The position numbers and the translations under genes were made by a program. DNA of 14,891 bases from HGM04593 sp045588345 (GTDB taxonomy: Bacteria; Bacteroidota; Bacteroidia; Bacteroidales; Bacteroidaceae). Of this stretch, positions 12,436 through 14,891 are shown in pieces. Within the stretch, counting starts at the first letter, position 1. The number at the start of each line of letters is the position of its first letter. The notes under the pieces are model-generated. The model was given only the letters and a program-made list of their open reading frames with translations. It searched no databases and had not been told where the DNA came from. Where the stretch lies: NCBI GenBank assembly GCA_045588345.1, contig JAZNDZ010000122.1, forward strand, positions 1-14,891, in the 5' to 3' direction.

Positions 12436-14739
12436 ATGAGACGATTTGTACTTTTTTTATTCTTTATGACAGTCATTGTCACAACAACGGTGGCACAGCT
12501 GAACTTCAGCAATGACAAGGTTTATACCTTGACAACCACACGCGGATGGTTGATTTATAATCCCGACAATGAGGCTTTTGTTGCCTCAACGGCATCGTAC
12601 AGAGATTTAGCAGTGTCGGCAGAAAATGTCAACTGCCAATGGGCTATCCACAAATCTGCAAGCGGCAAGTATTACCTTTACAACATAGGTGCAGGCAAAT
12701 TCATTGGCCGGAACAGCAATGAGGGAGGCCGTTTCCCTTGGATTGACACTCCCGCAAACGACATTCAGATTGTGAACAGCACAACAAATAATGAATATGC
12801 ATACGTATTCTCTACCGATAATTATGGTGCCATTAATCATTTCAACCACACCACAGAGCCGGGTGTCGCAAATTGGAAAGGAAACTCAAGCACCGGCGGG
12901 CTGAGGTCACTTGATGATGCCGGCAGCGCACATAAGGTTGAAGAAGTAGGCAGCATAGATGCCGGTACACTTACCGAAATTGAACGCTTGGTCAGTGAAT
13001 ACGAGGACAGAATTGTTATAATCACATACGAGTTCACATACGAGGGTGATGTGAGATTCACACAAACCACTGAGGCCATTGTGGGTGAAGAGTATCCGTC
13101 GATAACCGTTGAATTTCCCTTGGGAGTCACAGCGCAGAAACCCGCCGGCACAATAGCGCGTGGTTGCGAGACCACTGTCGCAATTCCACTTGTTGTTGGA
13201 AAACTTCCTTTTGAGTATGCCGCAAGTTACGAGGAAATCACAGCTTGGTACAACCTTGTCATTCATGCTACAGACAGAAGATATGTGTCATACAATCCCA
13301 GCGGATACCTTGATGCCAACTCTGATACTGTTGATACAACAAGGGCGAAAAGTTACACATGGGCTTTTGTAGGTAATCCTGTCGATGGATTCAGCATTGT
13401 GAACCGTCTTTCAGGAAAGAGTATGGTGCTTACATCAAAGGTACCCGAACGAGACGATGTTCTTCCGTATATGGCATCGAAGAGCCACATTGCAGAGCAA
13501 CAGCCCCTTGTTTGGGACTTCAAGACAAGCCAATATGGCGAGGACGGATTCTTTATTGCATATAGCGGAACAAACATCTGCCTGAATAGGCAGAATCTTA
13601 AAGGAAACGGTATGAAAGTCTGCTATTGGTTGGAAGGTGCTGATGCCGGTTCTACATTCTTTGTCGAGAAGTGTGACATTGAAGGCACGCTGATACCCGA
13701 TGAAGATGCTGTTACAGACGGTGAGATTGTTGACCTTGGCTTGTCTGTAAAATGGAGGGCATACAACGTCGATGCCTCTTCTCCCGAGGATCTTGGAGGC
13801 TATTATCTTTGGAGTGAAACAGATATTGCACAGACTCACCTTGGCGGTAACTGGTATATGCCCACAAGAGAGGAAGGACAGGAACTGATTGAACGATGTA
13901 CATGGAAATGGATGAGCTATAATGGTGCTTATGGTTACAAGGTGACAGGTCCTAACGGAAATTCCATATTCATGCCTGCGGGCGGTTGGATTCATGCATC
14001 AACAGGGCAACTTGTGTATTTTGAAATAGAGGGTAACTACTGGACAAGCACATCCAATGGCGGAGGCTATGCCTACGATATCGAATTCAACCTGACAGAG
14101 GGCGTTTATCTTGACCCTGCAGGCTTTATACAGGGTTGGCAGGTCGTAAGACCCGTATATCATGCTTACGTAAACGAACTAAACGAGTTCAAGGAGGATA
14201 AGTGTTATACAATTACTTGCGAGCGTGGCGCATGGACTGTTGACGATGAACGTTTCAAGACCACAAACGATGCGGCAGAAGAGGTCTCGGCCACAAACGC
14301 TAATCAGCATTTTGCTGTATTGAGCCTGGATGGGGAGAACTACTACCTATACAGTGTTGCTGCAAAGAAATTCGTTAAAAAGGATGGTTCATTGGTGGCT
14401 GGTGTTGCCGACCCCATTGTTTTCAATTCCGCGGAAGAGTTTGGCATAAAGCGTATACAGATACAGTTCAAGGATACCGACCTTTATGTAAATATCAATG
14501 GTGAGGGCAGTGCTGCCATTAATGGTTGGAAAGAGATTGATGCCGGTAACTCTGTATTGTTTACAGAGGTCGGTGATTTTGATGCAGCGGAGGCTCTTGA
14601 ATTGTTGGGTGGTGTAACAGGTATTGAGAACATAGAGGTGGAGAACGCTGGTGTAATCTACGACCTTACTGGCCGTCAGGTTAACGCAATGGAGCGTGGT
14701 GTCTACATTATCAACCGTAAAAAAGTATTTGTAAAGTAA
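12436..14739 (+). CDS. Secreted multidomain protein: beta-rich repeats, FISUMP domain, type IX-like tail
   Basis: A 767-aa exported protein with a signal peptide cut near TVA-QLN (after residue 20). Layout: repeat A (about 24-175, DKVYTLTTTRGW, KYYLYNIGAGKFIG, LDDAG.AHKVEEVGSIDA); a small beta domain (about 190-260, ITYEFTYEGDVRF, VGEEYPSI); repeat B (about 268-413, WYNLVIHATDRRYVSYN, VWDF); a FISUMP domain (about 428-575, DGEIVDLGLSVKWRAYNV, GGYYLWSET, GGNWYMPTREE, GYKVTGPNGNSIFMPAGG, NYWTSTS, VRPVY); repeat C (about 586-716, DKCYTITCERGAW, NYYLYSVAAKKFVKK, IDAGNSVLFTEVGDFDA); and a C-terminal tail (about 729-767, IYDLTGRQV, RGVYIINRKKVFVK) typical of type IX-like cargo. The repeats look like ricin/beta-trefoil-type binding modules, but that is a guess from pattern. 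A role in binding surface glycans or host material is plausible. No enzyme motif is visible. Confidence 0.78.
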   Translation: MRRFVLFLFFMTVIVTTTVAQLNFSNDKVYTLTTTRGWLIYNPDNEAFVASTASYRDLAVSAENVNCQWAIHKSASGKYYLYNIGAGKFIGRNSNEGGRFPWIDTPANDIQIVNSTTNNEYAYVFSTDNYGAINHFNHTTEPGVANWKGNSSTGGLRSLDDAGSAHKVEEVGSIDAGTLTEIERLVSEYEDRIVIITYEFTYEGDVRFTQTTEAIVGEEYPSITVEFPLGVTAQKPAGTIARGCETTVAIPLVVGKLPFEYAASYEEITAWYNLVIHATDRRYVSYNPSGYLDANSDTVDTTRAKSYTWAFVGNPVDGFSIVNRLSGKSMVLTSKVPERDDVLPYMASKSHIAEQQPLVWDFKTSQYGEDGFFIAYSGTNICLNRQNLKGNGMKVCYWLEGADAGSTFFVEKCDIEGTLIPDEDAVTDGEIVDLGLSVKWRAYNVDASSPEDLGGYYLWSETDIAQTHLGGNWYMPTREEGQELIERCTWKWMSYNGAYGYKVTGPNGNSIFMPAGGWIHASTGQLVYFEIEGNYWTSTSNGGGYAYDIEFNLTEGVYLDPAGFIQGWQVVRPVYHAYVNELNEFKEDKCYTITCERGAWTVDDERFKTTNDAAEEVSATNANQHFAVLSLDGENYYLYSVAAKKFVKKDGSLVAGVADPIVFNSAEEFGIKRIQIQFKDTDLYVNINGEGSAAINGWKEIDAGNSVLFTEVGDFDAAEALELLGGVTGIENIEVENAGVIYDLTGRQVNAMERGVYIINRKKVFVK

Positions 14740-14751
14740 ACGATATAATGA

Positions 14752-14871
14752 GAGGCTGACTAAAAAGGCTCTTTTGTTGTTACGCTTGCCCGAAAAATAC
14801 TCATTTACGCTTAGTAAACTGCGTTTTTTCGTGCTTCGCAAGCCTAAAAATAGCTCTTTTTATCCAACCTC
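14752..14871 (-). repeat. 120-bp imperfect palindrome, candidate MITE or structured RNA
   Basis: The ends GAGGCTGACTAAAAAG (14752-14767) and, reversed, GAGGTTGGATAAAAAG (from 14871) are near-identical inverted repeats. Inside them GCTTGC/GCAAGC, CGAAAAA/TTTTTCG and TTTAC/GTAAA pair in the right order around the central loop GCTTA. Several + strand mismatches become G-U pairs on the minus strand, so the minus RNA folds better. No target-site duplication and no ORF are visible. It starts 12 bases after the stop at 14739 and may also end that transcript. Confidence 0.7.
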
Positions 14872-14873
14872 CC

Positions 14874-14891
14874 TACAAACGTGGGTGACCC
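14874..14891 (+). repeat. Left half of a third GGGTGACCC hairpin, cut by the window end
   Basis: TACAAACGTGGGTGACCC is identical over 18 bases to 7568-7585, where it is the left arm of a perfect hairpin. The matching right arm would lie just beyond base 14891. Confidence 0.65.

Noticed and set aside
13435..13995. 186-codon minus-strand open frame inside the 767-aa protein gene
   Set aside because: Antisense to a coherent domain series including FISUMP; its product is Cys-rich and shows no recognisable fold.
14389..14841. 150-codon minus-strand open frame at the right end
   Set aside because: It runs through both the 120-bp palindrome and the 3' end of the + strand gene and has no family-like composition.

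Overview
The window looks like chromosomal DNA from a member of the Bacteroidales (Bacteroides, Prevotella, Muribaculaceae or a close relative). Three kinds of evidence agree. First, protein families typical of that order: a fimbrillin-type lipoprotein, a DUF4369/thioredoxin-fold lipoprotein, a FISUMP-domain secreted protein, type IX-like C-terminal tails, and acidic residues right after lipoprotein cysteines. Second, promoters carrying the Bacteroidetes -7 box TAnnTTTG, one with a well-placed TTTG at -33. Third, most genes lack a Shine-Dalgarno sequence. The genus cannot be fixed from this sequence alone. I see no rRNA, tRNA, CRISPR array, transposase or phage gene.

Left part (1-4113). A 310-base leader precedes a 486-aa fimbrillin-like lipoprotein gene on the + strand. 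It converges on a minus-strand operon of greA (transcript-cleavage factor) and a HIT-family nucleotide-binding protein, 6 bases apart. Two strong hairpins separate the convergent genes. Further right on the minus strand is a DUF4369 plus thioredoxin-fold lipoprotein that has lost its CxxC motif.

Middle (4114-7650). Here lie the housekeeping genes pnp (polynucleotide phosphorylase) and a short-form meso-diaminopimelate dehydrogenase (ddh), each with its own promoter-like element. A clear intrinsic terminator follows pnp, and a GGGTGACCC-type hairpin follows ddh.

Right part (7650-14891). This is an accessory, envelope-directed region. On the minus strand it holds a lipoprotein with a tandem-repeated Asp/Glu/Tyr tract, then a two-gene unit encoding a small secreted protein with a type IX-like tail and a secreted CotH-family kinase, joined by an ATGA overlap. 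On the + strand follow an NSS-family sodium symporter and a 767-aa secreted multidomain protein in which a FISUMP domain sits between homologous beta-rich repeats. The window ends in a 120-bp imperfect palindrome and half of a third GGGTGACCC hairpin.

The most interesting features are the CotH kinase with its coupled partner, the cysteine-less thioredoxin lipoprotein, the dispersed palindromes (120 bp, a perfect 44 bp, and the GGGTGACCC family), and the domain arrangements of the fimbrillin-like and FISUMP proteins. I do not see a complete, obviously new defence or mobile system.
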